A stretch of DNA of 64,000 nt, from the NCBI GenBank assembly GCA_900545665.1, contig UQZU01000003.1:1-64000 (forward strand), written 5' to 3'. Under the pieces are notes generated by a model. It made no database searches and was not told where the DNA came from. It was given only the letters and a program-made list of their open reading frames with translations. The number at the start of each line of letters is the position of its first letter. Position 1 is the stretch's first letter. Positions 1-8,595 of this stretch are shown here, piece by piece. Source of the stretch: an uncultured Collinsella sp. Lineage in GTDB: Bacteria > Actinomycetota > Coriobacteriia > Coriobacteriales > Coriobacteriaceae. The position numbers were made by a program, and so were the translations under genes.

Positions 1-15
1 ACGCGCATAAAGAAA

Positions 16-49
16 GCCTCCCATTTCTCATGTCCAAGAAATGGGAGGC
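16..49 (-). terminator. Intrinsic terminator of the aromatic operon
   Basis: A perfect 13-bp inverted repeat (GCCTCCCATTTCT and its complement) encloses an 8-nt loop. Read on the minus strand it is followed by a T-rich tract, TTTCTTTAT. It lies about 90 bp beyond the aroQ stop, so it is the natural end of the minus-strand operon. Confidence 0.8.
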
Positions 50-138
50 AGTTCACTTGGTGGTCCGGGCTTTTTTCATCTTGTGTGTTGCTGGAGCCGA
101 GCGCGAGCAAGCCGCTGCTGTTTGTTGGGGTTGGCATT

Positions 139-576
139 TTACTTTTCGAGATGCTCTTTCAGCAGCTCCAACGCGTGGGCGTAGCCTTGGAGGCCCTCTC
201 CGGTGATGGTGGCGAAGCAGGCCAGACGGGCGTAGCTCACCTGGCGGAAGTCTTCGCGGGTCTCGACTGCGCTAATGTGGACCTCCACAGCCGGGATGGC
301 GACGGCTTTGAGCGCGTCCAGGATGGCCACGCTTGTGTGCGTGTAGGCGGCCGGGTTGATGACGATGCCGTCGACCTTTCCGTAAGCCTCCTGGATCTTG
401 TCGACGATGCTGCCCTCGTGGTTAGACTGGAAGACCTCGACCTCGTCGAAGCCCTGTGCGGCACCCGCTTCCTGGCAGATCTGCACTAAGCGATCGTAGT
501 TGTCGCTGCCGTAGATGCCTGGCTCGCGAATGCCGAGCATGTTGAGGCTGGGGCCATTGATGACGAGTGCTTTCAT
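139..576 (-). CDS. aroQ: 3-dehydroquinate dehydratase, type II
   Basis: Converts 3-dehydroquinate to 3-dehydroshikimate in the cytoplasm, third step of the shikimate pathway. The 145-residue protein has the normal type II length and opens with MKALVINGPSLNMLG, then REPGIYG with the catalytic tyrosine. It also has SNHEGSIVD, INPAAYTHTS and EVHISAVETRE, which carry the active-site Asn, His and Arg. The start at 576 is chosen because the family motif begins there and AAAGGAAG lies just upstream; an upstream in-frame extension is unrelated sequence overlapping the palindrome. NGPSLN replaces the usual NGPNLN, a mild variation. It is the last gene of the aro operon, separated from aroE/aroK by a strong palindrome. 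Confidence 0.95.
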   Translation of the reverse strand: MKALVINGPSLNMLGIREPGIYGSDNYDRLVQICQEAGAAQGFDEVEVFQSNHEGSIVDKIQEAYGKVDGIVINPAAYTHTSVAILDALKAVAIPAVEVHISAVETREDFRQVSYARLACFATITGEGLQGYAHALELLKEHLEK

Positions 577-597
577 GGTTGCTTCCTTTGCAGTTGA

Positions 598-638
598 AAA
601 ACCACCACAAAGGTGCCTGCCCCCTTTGTGGTGGTTTT
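598..638. repeat. 16-bp palindrome between aroE/aroK and aroQ
   Basis: Arms AAAACCACCACAAAGG and its exact complement enclose a 9-nt loop. The element starts 2 bp past the aroE/aroK stop and ends about 20 bp before aroQ. The arms end in T or A runs on both strands, so it could act as a bidirectional terminator, an RNA-stabilising hairpin, or a REP-like extragenic palindrome. The loop side, read on the minus strand, contains GGGGGCAGGCACC, resembling the GGGGACAG core of the repeats flanking the transposase near 61 kb. Confidence 0.75.
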
Positions 639-640
639 GG

Positions 641-1891
641 TTAGAGAGCGGGTGGGAGGGTGTCGAGGAGGGCATGGGCGGTGTTGGCGGCGCAGTCGCG
701 TGAGTCGATGATGTAGTCGGCCCAGGCGCGGTAGCGCGGCATACGCTGCTCGGCCAGCTTGTCGATGCCGTCGCGCGCGGTGATGGGGCGGCCCTTGTGG
801 GCGAGCTCGTCGAGCTTGCGGTTGAGCATCACGATTTGGCTGTTTTGGTGCAGCAGAGGGTAGTTCTCGTCGCGCGTAACCACGCCGCCGCCGGTGGAGA
901 GCACCAAGCCGCTGCGCTTGGAGATGTCGGCCAGCGCTGCCGTCTCCTGCTCGCGGAAGGCCGCCTCGCCGCACTTGATGATAAAGTCGGCGCAGGGCAT
1001 GCCCAGGCGCTCCTCGAGGGCGCGATCGAGATCGATGTGCTCGCGGCCCGTGAGCTGGGCGATCTGCTCGCCCGCGCGGGTCTTGCCCGAGCCCGGCATG
1101 CCGATCAGCGCGATGTTCTGTTCGCGGCGTGACAGGCGCTCCGTTACGTCCAGGATCCTCTTGCGCGGGGTGGCTTTGCCGGTATAGCGCTCGACAGCTT
1201 GTGCCGCCTGGGCAACAAGCATAAGCAGGCCGCCGATGCAGGGGATGCCGCGGCGCTCGGCCTCGAGCATCAGGCCCGTGCGGGCGGGGTTGTAGACAAT
1301 GTCGATGACGCCCTCGAGCGCATCGAGGCCTTCGAGCGTGCAAGGCGCGTCGGGGCAATGGGGGAACATGCCGGCGGGCGTGCAGTTGACGAGTAGGGAG
1401 GCGTCGGACTGCTGCGCGATATTGTCGTAGTTGACCTCGCTCGTGCGACCCACGGGTACGACGATGGCGCCCATGTCTCCCAGCACCATACTTGCCGTGG
1501 TGCCGGCGCCGCCGGTGGCACCGAGCACGAGGGCCTTCTTGCCGGCAACCTCAACGCCCAAATCCTCGACCAGGCACTGGAAACCGAAGTAGTCAGTATT
1601 ATCGCCGTGCAGGCGGCCGTCGGGCAGGCGCGTGATGGTGTTGACGTTGCCCATGCGCTCGGCGAGCGGGCTCAGCTCGTCCAGGTATTCCATGACGGCG
1701 CGCTTGTAGGGGATGGTCACGTTGGTGCCCTCCCATTCGTCGCCCGTCATAAAAGCCTCAAGATCCTCGGGCTCGCGCTCAAAACGCACGTACTCAAGCC
1801 CCGCCAGCTCCTTGTAGATGGTCGGGGTGTAGCTGTGGCCCAGCACGCGGCCCAGCACGCCGTAGGGGCGGGTTGCGGCGGTATCGGTCAT
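641..1891 (-). CDS. Fused shikimate dehydrogenase / shikimate kinase
   Basis: A 416-residue bifunctional protein. Residues 1 to about 245 are AroE: GHSYTPTIY (a variant of HSxSP), NVTIPYK with the catalytic lysine, GNVNTI, GDNTDYFGF with the catalytic aspartate, and the nucleotide-binding LGATGGAG. Residues about 255 to 416 are AroK: Walker A GMPGSGKT, IDLDRALEE, STGGGVV, and the lid region KGRPITARD. It would carry out steps 4 and 5, 3-dehydroshikimate to shikimate to shikimate 3-phosphate. The two enzymes are separate in most bacteria. The stop codon of pheA lies directly against this start (no gap), so translational coupling is likely. Confidence 0.93.
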   Translation of the reverse strand: MTDTAATRPYGVLGRVLGHSYTPTIYKELAGLEYVRFEREPEDLEAFMTGDEWEGTNVTIPYKRAVMEYLDELSPLAERMGNVNTITRLPDGRLHGDNTDYFGFQCLVEDLGVEVAGKKALVLGATGGAGTTASMVLGDMGAIVVPVGRTSEVNYDNIAQQSDASLLVNCTPAGMFPHCPDAPCTLEGLDALEGVIDIVYNPARTGLMLEAERRGIPCIGGLLMLVAQAAQAVERYTGKATPRKRILDVTERLSRREQNIALIGMPGSGKTRAGEQIAQLTGREHIDLDRALEERLGMPCADFIIKCGEAAFREQETAALADISKRSGLVLSTGGGVVTRDENYPLLHQNSQIVMLNRKLDELAHKGRPITARDGIDKLAEQRMPRYRAWADYIIDSRDCAANTAHALLDTLPPAL

Positions 1892-3037
1892 CTAGAGCAC
1901 CTCCGTGTAGCTGCCAAAGTAGGTGAAGCTCTCGCATACGTCGTCGATCGAATCGAGCAGGTCGTCGAGGGCCTTGCTGCCAAAGGGACAGTCCAGGTCA
2001 AAGTAGAACATAAACTCAAAGTCGCGACCGGGGATGGGGCGGCTCTCGAGCTTGATGAGGTTGATGTTGAGTGCGTAGAAGCGCTCGAGCACGCGATAGA
2101 GGGCGCCCGGCTCGTTGGCCGTGGTGATCATGAGCGAGGTACGGTTGGCACCGGGATAGACGCGTGGCTCGCGGCTGATGACGACAAAGCGCGTGTAGTT
2201 GTTGTCCGAGTCCTGGATGTTGGACTCCAGCACCTCCAGGCCATAGAGTGCCGCGCAGCTGCGCGATGCGATGGCGGCAACATCGGTGCGGTCGGAATTG
2301 GCGACCATCTCGGCCGACATGGCGGTGTTGGGGTACTTGGTGGCGTGCAGGTCGTGGGACTCGATAAAGCCCGCACACTGGGCAATGGCTTGGCCGTGGC
2401 TGTAAACCTCGCGCACGTCGGCGAGCTTAGTGCCGGGCTTGACGAGCAAGTTGTGGTCGATCTTGAGGCGAAGCGAGCGCACGATGTGGAAGTCGAACTG
2501 GGCGAGCAGGTCGTAGACGGCGTTGACCGAGCCGGCGGTGGAGTTCTCGATGGGCAGCACGCCAAACTCGCAGAAGCCGTCGCGCACAGCTCGCATAACG
2601 CCTTCGAAGGTCTCGAAAAACGCGATGTCGGGCACGTCGAAGAGTTTGCACGCGGCGATTTGGCTGTAGGCACCTTCGACGCCCTGGCAGGCGACGGTTG
2701 CCGTCTGGGGGAAGGGTGTGTCAAAGGCTGCGGCCATGGCATGGGCCTTTTGCGACACCGTGATGCCCTTGAGCTCGTTGATGTAGCGCTGCTGCTCGGC
2801 CTTGCTCATGCTCATGAGGAGACGGAACAGGGTGATGGTCTGCGCCTTGTAGCGCTCGGGCGCGCGGCTGGCGAGGTTGTTGAGCTTGGAGCGCTCACGG
2901 GCGGGGTCGAAGACGGCCTTGCCCATCTCGATTTTTGACTTGGCTACCTCGGTGGCAATGTCCATTCGCTCGACAAAGCTGTTGAGGAGCGTGGTGTCGA
3001 TGCCATCGATGGCCTGGCGGATGTCAGCAAGGTCCAT
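1892..3037 (-). CDS. pheA: Chorismate mutase / prephenate dehydratase (P-protein)
   Basis: A 381-residue bifunctional enzyme of phenylalanine synthesis: chorismate to prephenate to phenylpyruvate. The N-terminal 90 residues are an AroQ-type mutase (MDLADIRQAIDGID, then KSKIEMGKAVFD and R). The middle is prephenate dehydratase (CQGVEGAYS, ENSTAGSV, and NNYTRF with the catalytic Thr). The C-terminus is an ACT domain (TANEPGALYRVL, and LIKLESRP, which forms the Phe-binding site), predicting allosteric inhibition by Phe. The start at 3037 follows an AAGGGG ribosome-binding site; a longer frame upstream is low-complexity arginine-rich sequence and was rejected. Confidence 0.95.
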   Translation of the reverse strand: MDLADIRQAIDGIDTTLLNSFVERMDIATEVAKSKIEMGKAVFDPARERSKLNNLASRAPERYKAQTITLFRLLMSMSKAEQQRYINELKGITVSQKAHAMAAAFDTPFPQTATVACQGVEGAYSQIAACKLFDVPDIAFFETFEGVMRAVRDGFCEFGVLPIENSTAGSVNAVYDLLAQFDFHIVRSLRLKIDHNLLVKPGTKLADVREVYSHGQAIAQCAGFIESHDLHATKYPNTAMSAEMVANSDRTDVAAIASRSCAALYGLEVLESNIQDSDNNYTRFVVISREPRVYPGANRTSLMITTANEPGALYRVLERFYALNINLIKLESRPIPGRDFEFMFYFDLDCPFGSKALDDLLDSIDDVCESFTYFGSYTEVL

Positions 3038-3090
3038 GGAGGCCCCTTTCACGTAACGGCTGAGTTGGCAGGCAACCCAGGTGAGTCGGG

Positions 3091-4188
3091 TTAGAGCTGG
3101 GCGGCGTCCTCGAGGAGAGCGTCCCAGATGGCGAGGGCGGCGGCTGCTTCGGCTACGGGGACGGCTCGGGGGACGATGCAGGGATCGTGGCGGCCGTGGA
3201 TCGAGAGCTCGGCATTTTCCATGGCGTCCATGTCTACGGTCTGCTGCTCGCGGCCAATCGAGGGCGTTGACTTTACGGCCATGCGCCACATGACGGGCGC
3301 GCCGGTCGAAATACCGCCCAGGATGCCGCCGGCGTTGTTGGACTCAACCTCGATCTCGCCGGTCTCGGCGTCGATGCGATACGGATCGTTGTTCTCGCTG
3401 CCGCGCATGGCGGCCACGGCAAAGCCCATGCCAAACTCCACGCCCTTTACGGCGGGAATGCCAAACGCGATTTGCGCGATGCGGTTCTCGATGCCGTCGA
3501 ACATGGGGTCGCCGATGCCCGCGGGAAGCCCGTAAATGCCGCACTCCACGATGCCGCCGATGCTGTCGAGCTCGTCGCGCGCGGCAAGAATCTCCTCGCG
3601 CATGCGGCCGGCTGCGGCGGCGTCAATGCACGGCAGATCGTTCGTAAGGATTGCCTTGCGGTCGGCCTCGCGATAGACCATATCGTCCATCGGCAGGTCG
3701 GAGATGCCGCCGATCTGCGCGACGTGCGCCATGACCTTGATACCGCGGGCCTCGAGTGCCTGCAGCGCAATGCCGCCGGCGATGCATAAGGGGGCCGTTA
3801 GGCGGCCGGAAAAATGCCCGCCACCAGCGACATCGTGCATGTTGTGATACTTCACGCGCGCAGGGAAGTCCGCATGTCCGGGACGGGGCTTGCGGCGCAG
3901 CTCGGAGTAATCATTGGAGCGCGTGTTGGTGTTCTCGATAATCGCGGCGATGGGCGCGCCGGTGGTATGTCCATCGATCACACCGGCGATGATATGCGCG
4001 GCGTCGGCCTCGCGGCGTTTGGTTGCGGTCTCGTCGCGGCCGGGGGCGCGACGGTCGAGGAAGGCCTGCAGCTTCTCCTGGTCCACGGCGATGCCCGCCG
4101 GGATGCCATCGAGCGAGCAGCCGATAGCGGGGGAGTGCGATTGGCCGAAGATGCTTAAGTGCAAGACGTTGCCAAAGGTCGAGGACAT
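3091..4188 (-). CDS. aroC: Chorismate synthase
   Basis: The last common step of the pathway: 5-enolpyruvylshikimate 3-phosphate to chorismate, using reduced FMN. The 365-residue length is normal. Family signatures are visible: GQSHSPAIGC at the start, RPGHADFPARVKYH, and DVAGGGHFSGRLTAP, followed by NNAGGILGGISTGAP and the GRHDPCIVPRAVPVAEA segment near the C-terminus. AGGAGGAA sits just before the ATG inside the end of aroA; the genes are one base apart. Confidence 0.97.
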   Translation of the reverse strand: MSSTFGNVLHLSIFGQSHSPAIGCSLDGIPAGIAVDQEKLQAFLDRRAPGRDETATKRREADAAHIIAGVIDGHTTGAPIAAIIENTNTRSNDYSELRRKPRPGHADFPARVKYHNMHDVAGGGHFSGRLTAPLCIAGGIALQALEARGIKVMAHVAQIGGISDLPMDDMVYREADRKAILTNDLPCIDAAAAGRMREEILAARDELDSIGGIVECGIYGLPAGIGDPMFDGIENRIAQIAFGIPAVKGVEFGMGFAVAAMRGSENNDPYRIDAETGEIEVESNNAGGILGGISTGAPVMWRMAVKSTPSIGREQQTVDMDAMENAELSIHGRHDPCIVPRAVPVAEAAAALAIWDALLEDAAQL

Positions 4189-4189
4189 G

Positions 4190-5509
4190 CTATTCCTCCT
4201 CGAGTGTGACCTTGCCGCCCAGCAGGCGGTAGTGGTCGAAAAAATCGGGATAGGACTTGTTGACGGCCTCGGCGCCGTGGATCACGACCTCGCCGGTGGC
4301 ACGGCTCGCGGCGATGGCGGCCATCATGGCGATGCGGTGGTCGTTGTGCGAATCGACCTCGCCGCCGGTAAAGGCATCGACGCCCTTGATGATGAGGTCG
4401 TCGCCGGCAATACGCACCTGCGCGCCCAGCGCGGTGAGCTCGCGGGTGGTGGTGGCCAGGCGGTCGGATTCCTTGATACGCAGGCGGGCGCAATCGCGGA
4501 TAAAGGTGCGGCCCTGTGCCAGCGAGGCCACGGCCGAGATAACGGGCACCAGGTCGGGAATGTCGTGGGCGCTCATCTCAAAGCCGGCGAGCTTGTCGGA
4601 CTGCACGGTGGCGGCGTTGGTGGAGCGCACGATGCGGGCGCCAAAGCGCGAAAGCGCGGCAAGCACGTTGCGGTCGCCCTGTGCGGAGCTCAGGGACACG
4701 CCCTCGACGGTGATGGGGTCGGTGCCGATAGCGCCGGCACACAGCCAAAAGGCAGCGTTGGACCAGTCGCCCTCGACGGCCACGCTGCCGGGCGTGCGGT
4801 ACGAGCCGCTGCTCACGCGGAAGTTCGTGACCTCGGGCTGGCCGTCCTTGGCCGGAATGCGCTCGACGTTGACCTCAACGCCAAAGGCCTTCATGGCCTG
4901 GATCGTTAGGTTGATGTAGGGGCGGCTCTCAATGAGGCCAGTCACCTGCACACAGGAGGGCTGGGCGAGCAACGGGGCTGCCAGCAGCAGGCCCGAGATG
5001 TACTGCGAGCTTACGTTGCCCGGCAGCACAAAGGTGCCCGGGCGCATGCGTCCGCTTGTCTTGAGCGGAAAACCGCCCAGACCCTGTAGGTCGCAGCCGG
5101 CGGCAATGATCTCGTCCGAGAGCGGGGACAGCGGGCGTGCGCCTAGGCGGCCCTGTCCCACAAAGGTTGCCTCTGCCCCCAGCGCGCAGGCGACGGGCAG
5201 CATAAAGCGGAGCGTGGAGCCGCTCTCGCCGCAGTCGAGCGTGCCGCCGGCAAGGGCCTTGAGCAGGCCGAACTCAATGCTCTTCATGGTGGGGTGGACC
5301 TGGAAGCCGTCCTCGACGGTCTCGATGCGAGCACCCAGGGCCGTAAGGCAGCGCACCGTGGCCTCGATGTCGGCGCAGGTGGTGTTGCAGGTCACATGCG
5401 TCTCTCCGTTGGCAAGGGCAGCGCAGATGATGAGACGGTGCGCCATCGACTTGGACGCGATGGCGGGAACGGTGCCCTTAAGCGGGGACGGGGTGATGCG
5501 GGCTAGCAT
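4190..5509 (-). CDS. aroA: 3-phosphoshikimate 1-carboxyvinyltransferase (EPSP synthase)
   Basis: Transfers enolpyruvate from PEP to shikimate 3-phosphate. A 439-residue inside-out alpha/beta barrel protein. Visible motifs are KGTVPAIASKSMAHR with the conserved Lys and Ser, GESGSTLRF, and the LGARPLSPL region (an LxxRP motif). DNHRI-type sequence appears near the C-terminus as NDHRIAMM. It overlaps the end of aroB by 7 nt, indicating coupled translation. The SKSMAHR and GESGSTLRF segments are typical of the enzymes of low-GC Gram-positives and Coriobacteria. Confidence 0.96.
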   Translation of the reverse strand: MLARITPSPLKGTVPAIASKSMAHRLIICAALANGETHVTCNTTCADIEATVRCLTALGARIETVEDGFQVHPTMKSIEFGLLKALAGGTLDCGESGSTLRFMLPVACALGAEATFVGQGRLGARPLSPLSDEIIAAGCDLQGLGGFPLKTSGRMRPGTFVLPGNVSSQYISGLLLAAPLLAQPSCVQVTGLIESRPYINLTIQAMKAFGVEVNVERIPAKDGQPEVTNFRVSSGSYRTPGSVAVEGDWSNAAFWLCAGAIGTDPITVEGVSLSSAQGDRNVLAALSRFGARIVRSTNAATVQSDKLAGFEMSAHDIPDLVPVISAVASLAQGRTFIRDCARLRIKESDRLATTTRELTALGAQVRIAGDDLIIKGVDAFTGGEVDSHNDHRIAMMAAIAASRATGEVVIHGAEAVNKSYPDFFDHYRLLGGKVTLEEE

Positions 5510-6609
5510 GCGGATGCGTCTCCCTTCTGGCCGAGGCCCTCGGCAATGAGTTCGTGGAAAGTGGAAAGCGGCGTGCGGTCGATGCTGCAGCGGCCAATGC
5601 CGTGCGGAATCACCAGGTCGATGGTGTCGCCCGCGCGCTTCTTGTCGTGGAGCGCCTCGGCAAAGACGGCATCGGCATTGAGGTCGCAGCGGGTCTTGAG
5701 GCCATGACGGGCGCAGAGCTCTTCGATGCGCGCGGGCAGTGCAGCGTCACAAACGCCATGCAGGGCTGCGGCACGCGTGATGATGCCCATGCCAATCGAC
5801 ACGCAGTTGCCGTGTCCCAGCTCAAAGTGCTCGCAGGCTTCGACGGCGTGCCCGGCGCTGTGTCCAAAGTTGAGGAGCTTGCGCTGGTTGGTCTCGCGCT
5901 CGTCGGCAACGACCACGGCGCGCTTGATGTCGATATTGCGGGCGATGATGAGCGCCACACGGGCCACGTCATGGTTAAGCAACTCCAGCGTGAGCGGGGT
6001 CTTCTCGAGCTCATCGAAGAGCTCCGGATCGGCAATGACGGCGTGCTTGACGACCTCGCCGCAGCCGTCGGCGAACTGCTCGGGCGTGAGGGTGGCAAGG
6101 CAACCCACGTCGGCGATAACAACACTCGGCTGCCAAAAGGCACCGGCGAGATTTTTGCCGGCGGCCAGGTCGATGGCCGTCTTGCCGCCCACCGACGAGT
6201 CCACCATGGCGAGCAGGCTCGTGGGGATCTGCACAAACTTGCAGCCGCGCATGTAGGTGGCGGCCACAAAGCCGGCTACGTCGCCCACGACGCCTCCGCC
6301 GAGCGCCACGATCACGTCGGAGCGCGAGAGCTCATGCTCGGCCACAAACTCCAAGATGTTGACGTAGGTCTCTGCGCGCTTGTGTACCTCGCCGGCTTCG
6401 AAGGTGCAGATGCTTACCTCATAGCCTGACGCTTCCAGGCTCTGCTTGACGGGCATCTGGTAGAGCGGACCCACGTTGGTGTCCGTCACGATGACGGCCT
6501 TGGTACCGCCGGCAGTGGCGCGCACGAGCGGTCCCGCCTGCTCCAGCAAAAACGTGCCAACATGCACCTGGTAGGGGCGTGCAGTGTCGATATCGATGGT
6601 AATCGCCAT
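5503..6609 (-). CDS. aroB: 3-dehydroquinate synthase
   Basis: NAD- and metal-dependent cyclisation of DAHP to 3-dehydroquinate, step 2. The 368-residue protein has the NAD-binding segment ALGGGVVGDVAGFVAATYMRG, then PTSLLAMVDSSVGGKTAID and the metal ligands in LLNFGHSAGHAVE and GHGNCVSIGM. Length is typical. It is spaced 36 bp after tyrA and overlaps aroA. A stretch that would match an additional fused domain is absent, so it is monofunctional. Confidence 0.96.
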   Translation of the reverse strand: MAITIDIDTARPYQVHVGTFLLEQAGPLVRATAGGTKAVIVTDTNVGPLYQMPVKQSLEASGYEVSICTFEAGEVHKRAETYVNILEFVAEHELSRSDVIVALGGGVVGDVAGFVAATYMRGCKFVQIPTSLLAMVDSSVGGKTAIDLAAGKNLAGAFWQPSVVIADVGCLATLTPEQFADGCGEVVKHAVIADPELFDELEKTPLTLELLNHDVARVALIIARNIDIKRAVVVADERETNQRKLLNFGHSAGHAVEACEHFELGHGNCVSIGMGIITRAAALHGVCDAALPARIEELCARHGLKTRCDLNADAVFAEALHDKKRAGDTIDLVIPHGIGRCSIDRTPLSTFHELIAEGLGQKGDASAC

Positions 6610-6645
6610 AAGCTTCGGTCCTTTCGACCTGGCGTGATAGGTGGT

Positions 6646-7560
6646 CTAGTGGGAGGTCTCGTCGTCGAGCGCGCGCTTAATGCGGTCGCCCTCGGCAAGG
6701 AGATTCTCCAGATAGCGCTGGTCGCGGTCCTTGAGCGCACGGCTGTAGGCGCCAAGCGACTCGATTAGATGGTCGATCTCGAAGGCGAGCGCGTCGGCGT
6801 CGTCGATCATGAGCTCGGACCACATTTGCGGGTTGAGGTGCGCCACGCGGGTGAGATCGCGGTAGCTACCGGCCGAAAAGCCGTGGTGGACCTGGGCGGT
6901 CGGGCTCTTTACGTAGGCGTTGGACACCACGTGCGCAAGCTGGCTCGTGAAGGCGATGACGCGGTCGTGCTCGGCGGCGCTGGTCACGCTGAACTTGCCA
7001 AAGCCCAAGGGGCGCACCATCTCGCGCACCTGGCCCAAAAGCTCCAGTTTGAGTGCACCGTCCACCGCGGGCGGCACGAGCACGAGCGGCGCGCCCTGGA
7101 ACAGGTCGGCGCGGGAGTGCGCATAGCCCGAGTACTGCGTGCCCGCCATGGGGTGCGCGCCCACAAAGTAAAAGCCGTTCTCGCGGGCAAGCTCAAAGGC
7201 GCGCTCGCACACGATGCCTTTGACGCCCACCGTGTCGATCACCACGGGGCCCATGATGGCGTCGGTGTCGGTGGCGTCGGCGAGCGCCTGGGCGTGCGCC
7301 TCGAGCCACTCGATGCATGCCTCGGGATAGCAGGCCAGGACGATGATGTCGCATTCGCCGAGTGTCTTATCGTTGAGCTCTCCGGCGACAGTGCCCATGC
7401 TGGCGGCCGTCATGACATCGTCATCGGGGTCCCAGGCCAGCACGCGGACGCCTGCCTGTGCATAGCCGCGGGCAAAGCTGCCGCCGATGAGGCCAAGGCC
7501 GACGATGCCGGCGCACTTGGGGCCGCCCTGGTTAACGCGCGCGTTTCTCACCGTACCCAT
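6646..7560 (-). CDS. tyrA: Prephenate dehydrogenase
   Basis: Commits prephenate to tyrosine (4-hydroxyphenylpyruvate) using NAD(P). The 304-residue protein starts with a Rossmann motif, GLGLIGGSFARG, at about residue 22. It continues with GAHPMAGT, the catalytic-region motif around the substrate site, and SAAEHDRVIAFTSQLAH, which contains the conserved His. There is no C-terminal ACT domain, unlike many Firmicute TyrA proteins, so feedback control by Tyr is less obvious here. It is located second in the operon, 2 bp after the DAHP synthase stop. Confidence 0.93.
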   Translation of the reverse strand: MGTVRNARVNQGGPKCAGIVGLGLIGGSFARGYAQAGVRVLAWDPDDDVMTAASMGTVAGELNDKTLGECDIIVLACYPEACIEWLEAHAQALADATDTDAIMGPVVIDTVGVKGIVCERAFELARENGFYFVGAHPMAGTQYSGYAHSRADLFQGAPLVLVPPAVDGALKLELLGQVREMVRPLGFGKFSVTSAAEHDRVIAFTSQLAHVVSNAYVKSPTAQVHHGFSAGSYRDLTRVAHLNPQMWSELMIDDADALAFEIDHLIESLGAYSRALKDRDQRYLENLLAEGDRIKRALDDETSH

Positions 7561-7562
7561 GG

Positions 7563-8585
7563 CTACTCCATGGTCTCTTGGCAGACAACCTCGCGGATGG
7601 CTCGGATGCGGCGCATGGTGTCGTCGAACTGATCGGGGGTGAGGGCCTGGGCGCCGTCGGACCAGGCGCGGCTCGGCTCGTCGTGGACCTCGATCTCCAG
7701 GCCGTTGGCACCGCAGGCGGTCGCAGCGAGCGCCATGGGCTCAACGTAGCGGGTGTAGCCGGTGGCGTGGCTGGGGTCGGCGACGACGGGCAGGTGCGAC
7801 AGGTGGTGCAGCACCGGCACGGCGTTGAGGTCGAAGGTGTTGCGGGTGCGGGTCTCGAAGGTGCGGATACCGCGCTCGCACAGGATGACGTTGTCGTTGC
7901 CCTCGCTCATGATGTACTCGGCGGCCATGAGCAGCTCGTCGATCGTGCCGGACATGCCGCGCTTAAGCAAGATCGGAGTCTGGGTCTTGCCGACCTCCTT
8001 GAGCAGGGGGAAATTCTGGGCGTTGCGGGCGCCGATCTGCATGACGTCAATCTTCTTGTCCAAGAAGACCTGTACGTCGCGTGGGTCCATGATCTCGGTG
8101 ACGATCGGCATGTCGAGCTCGGCAGACGCCTCGCACAGCAGGTCGAGGCCGGCGGGGCCCATGCCCTGGTAGGCGTAGGGGGAGGTGCGGGGCTTGTAGG
8201 CGCCACCGCGCAGCATCGTGGCGCCGGCGGCCTTCACGCGGCGTGCGATGCGGATGAGGTTCTCGCCCTCGACGGAGCAGGGACCGGCGATGACCTGGAA
8301 CTGGTCGCCGCCGATCTTGACGCCGTGGCCGCAGTCGATGACGGAATCCTCGGGGTGGAATTTGCGGTTGGCACGCTTAAAAGGCTCGGAGACGCGCTGC
8401 ACGCGCTCGACGACATCCATGGACTCGAGCAGGAACGGGTCGATCTTGGTCGTATCGCCCACCAGGCCGATGATCGTCTCGTTCTCGCCGCGCGAGACGT
8501 CGGTCTTCAGGCCTTTTTTCTCAATCCAGCTGACGATATGGCTGACGGCCTCGTCGCTGGCGCTCTGCTTTAGAATTGCAATCAT
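7563..8585 (-). CDS. aroF: 3-deoxy-7-phosphoheptulonate (DAHP) synthase, type I-beta
   Basis: Condenses PEP with erythrose 4-phosphate, the entry and control step of aromatic synthesis. The 340-residue protein has an N-terminal ferredoxin-like regulatory domain (residues 1 to about 70) and then the TIM barrel: AGPCSVEGEN, LRGGAYKPRTSPY, MQIGARNAQNF, ILLKRGM, CERGIRTFE and VADPSHATG. That architecture matches the Thermotoga-like class, where the extra domain senses Tyr or Phe. The start at 8585 is the first residue of the family alignment and follows a GAGGTGAGAGG stretch; the longer frame overlaps the leader hairpin. Confidence 0.95.
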   Translation of the reverse strand: MIAILKQSASDEAVSHIVSWIEKKGLKTDVSRGENETIIGLVGDTTKIDPFLLESMDVVERVQRVSEPFKRANRKFHPEDSVIDCGHGVKIGGDQFQVIAGPCSVEGENLIRIARRVKAAGATMLRGGAYKPRTSPYAYQGMGPAGLDLLCEASAELDMPIVTEIMDPRDVQVFLDKKIDVMQIGARNAQNFPLLKEVGKTQTPILLKRGMSGTIDELLMAAEYIMSEGNDNVILCERGIRTFETRTRNTFDLNAVPVLHHLSHLPVVADPSHATGYTRYVEPMALAATACGANGLEIEVHDEPSRAWSDGAQALTPDQFDDTMRRIRAIREVVCQETME

Positions 8586-8595
8586 GGTGTGCCTC

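Noticed and set aside
85..489. A 134-codon plus-strand frame at the left edge
   Set aside because: Antisense to aroQ, with no motifs.
3038..3289. N-terminal extension of pheA to 465 residues
   Set aside because: The added 84 residues are Arg/Pro-rich, overlap the end of aroC and are absent from the family. The start at 3037 has a ribosome-binding site.
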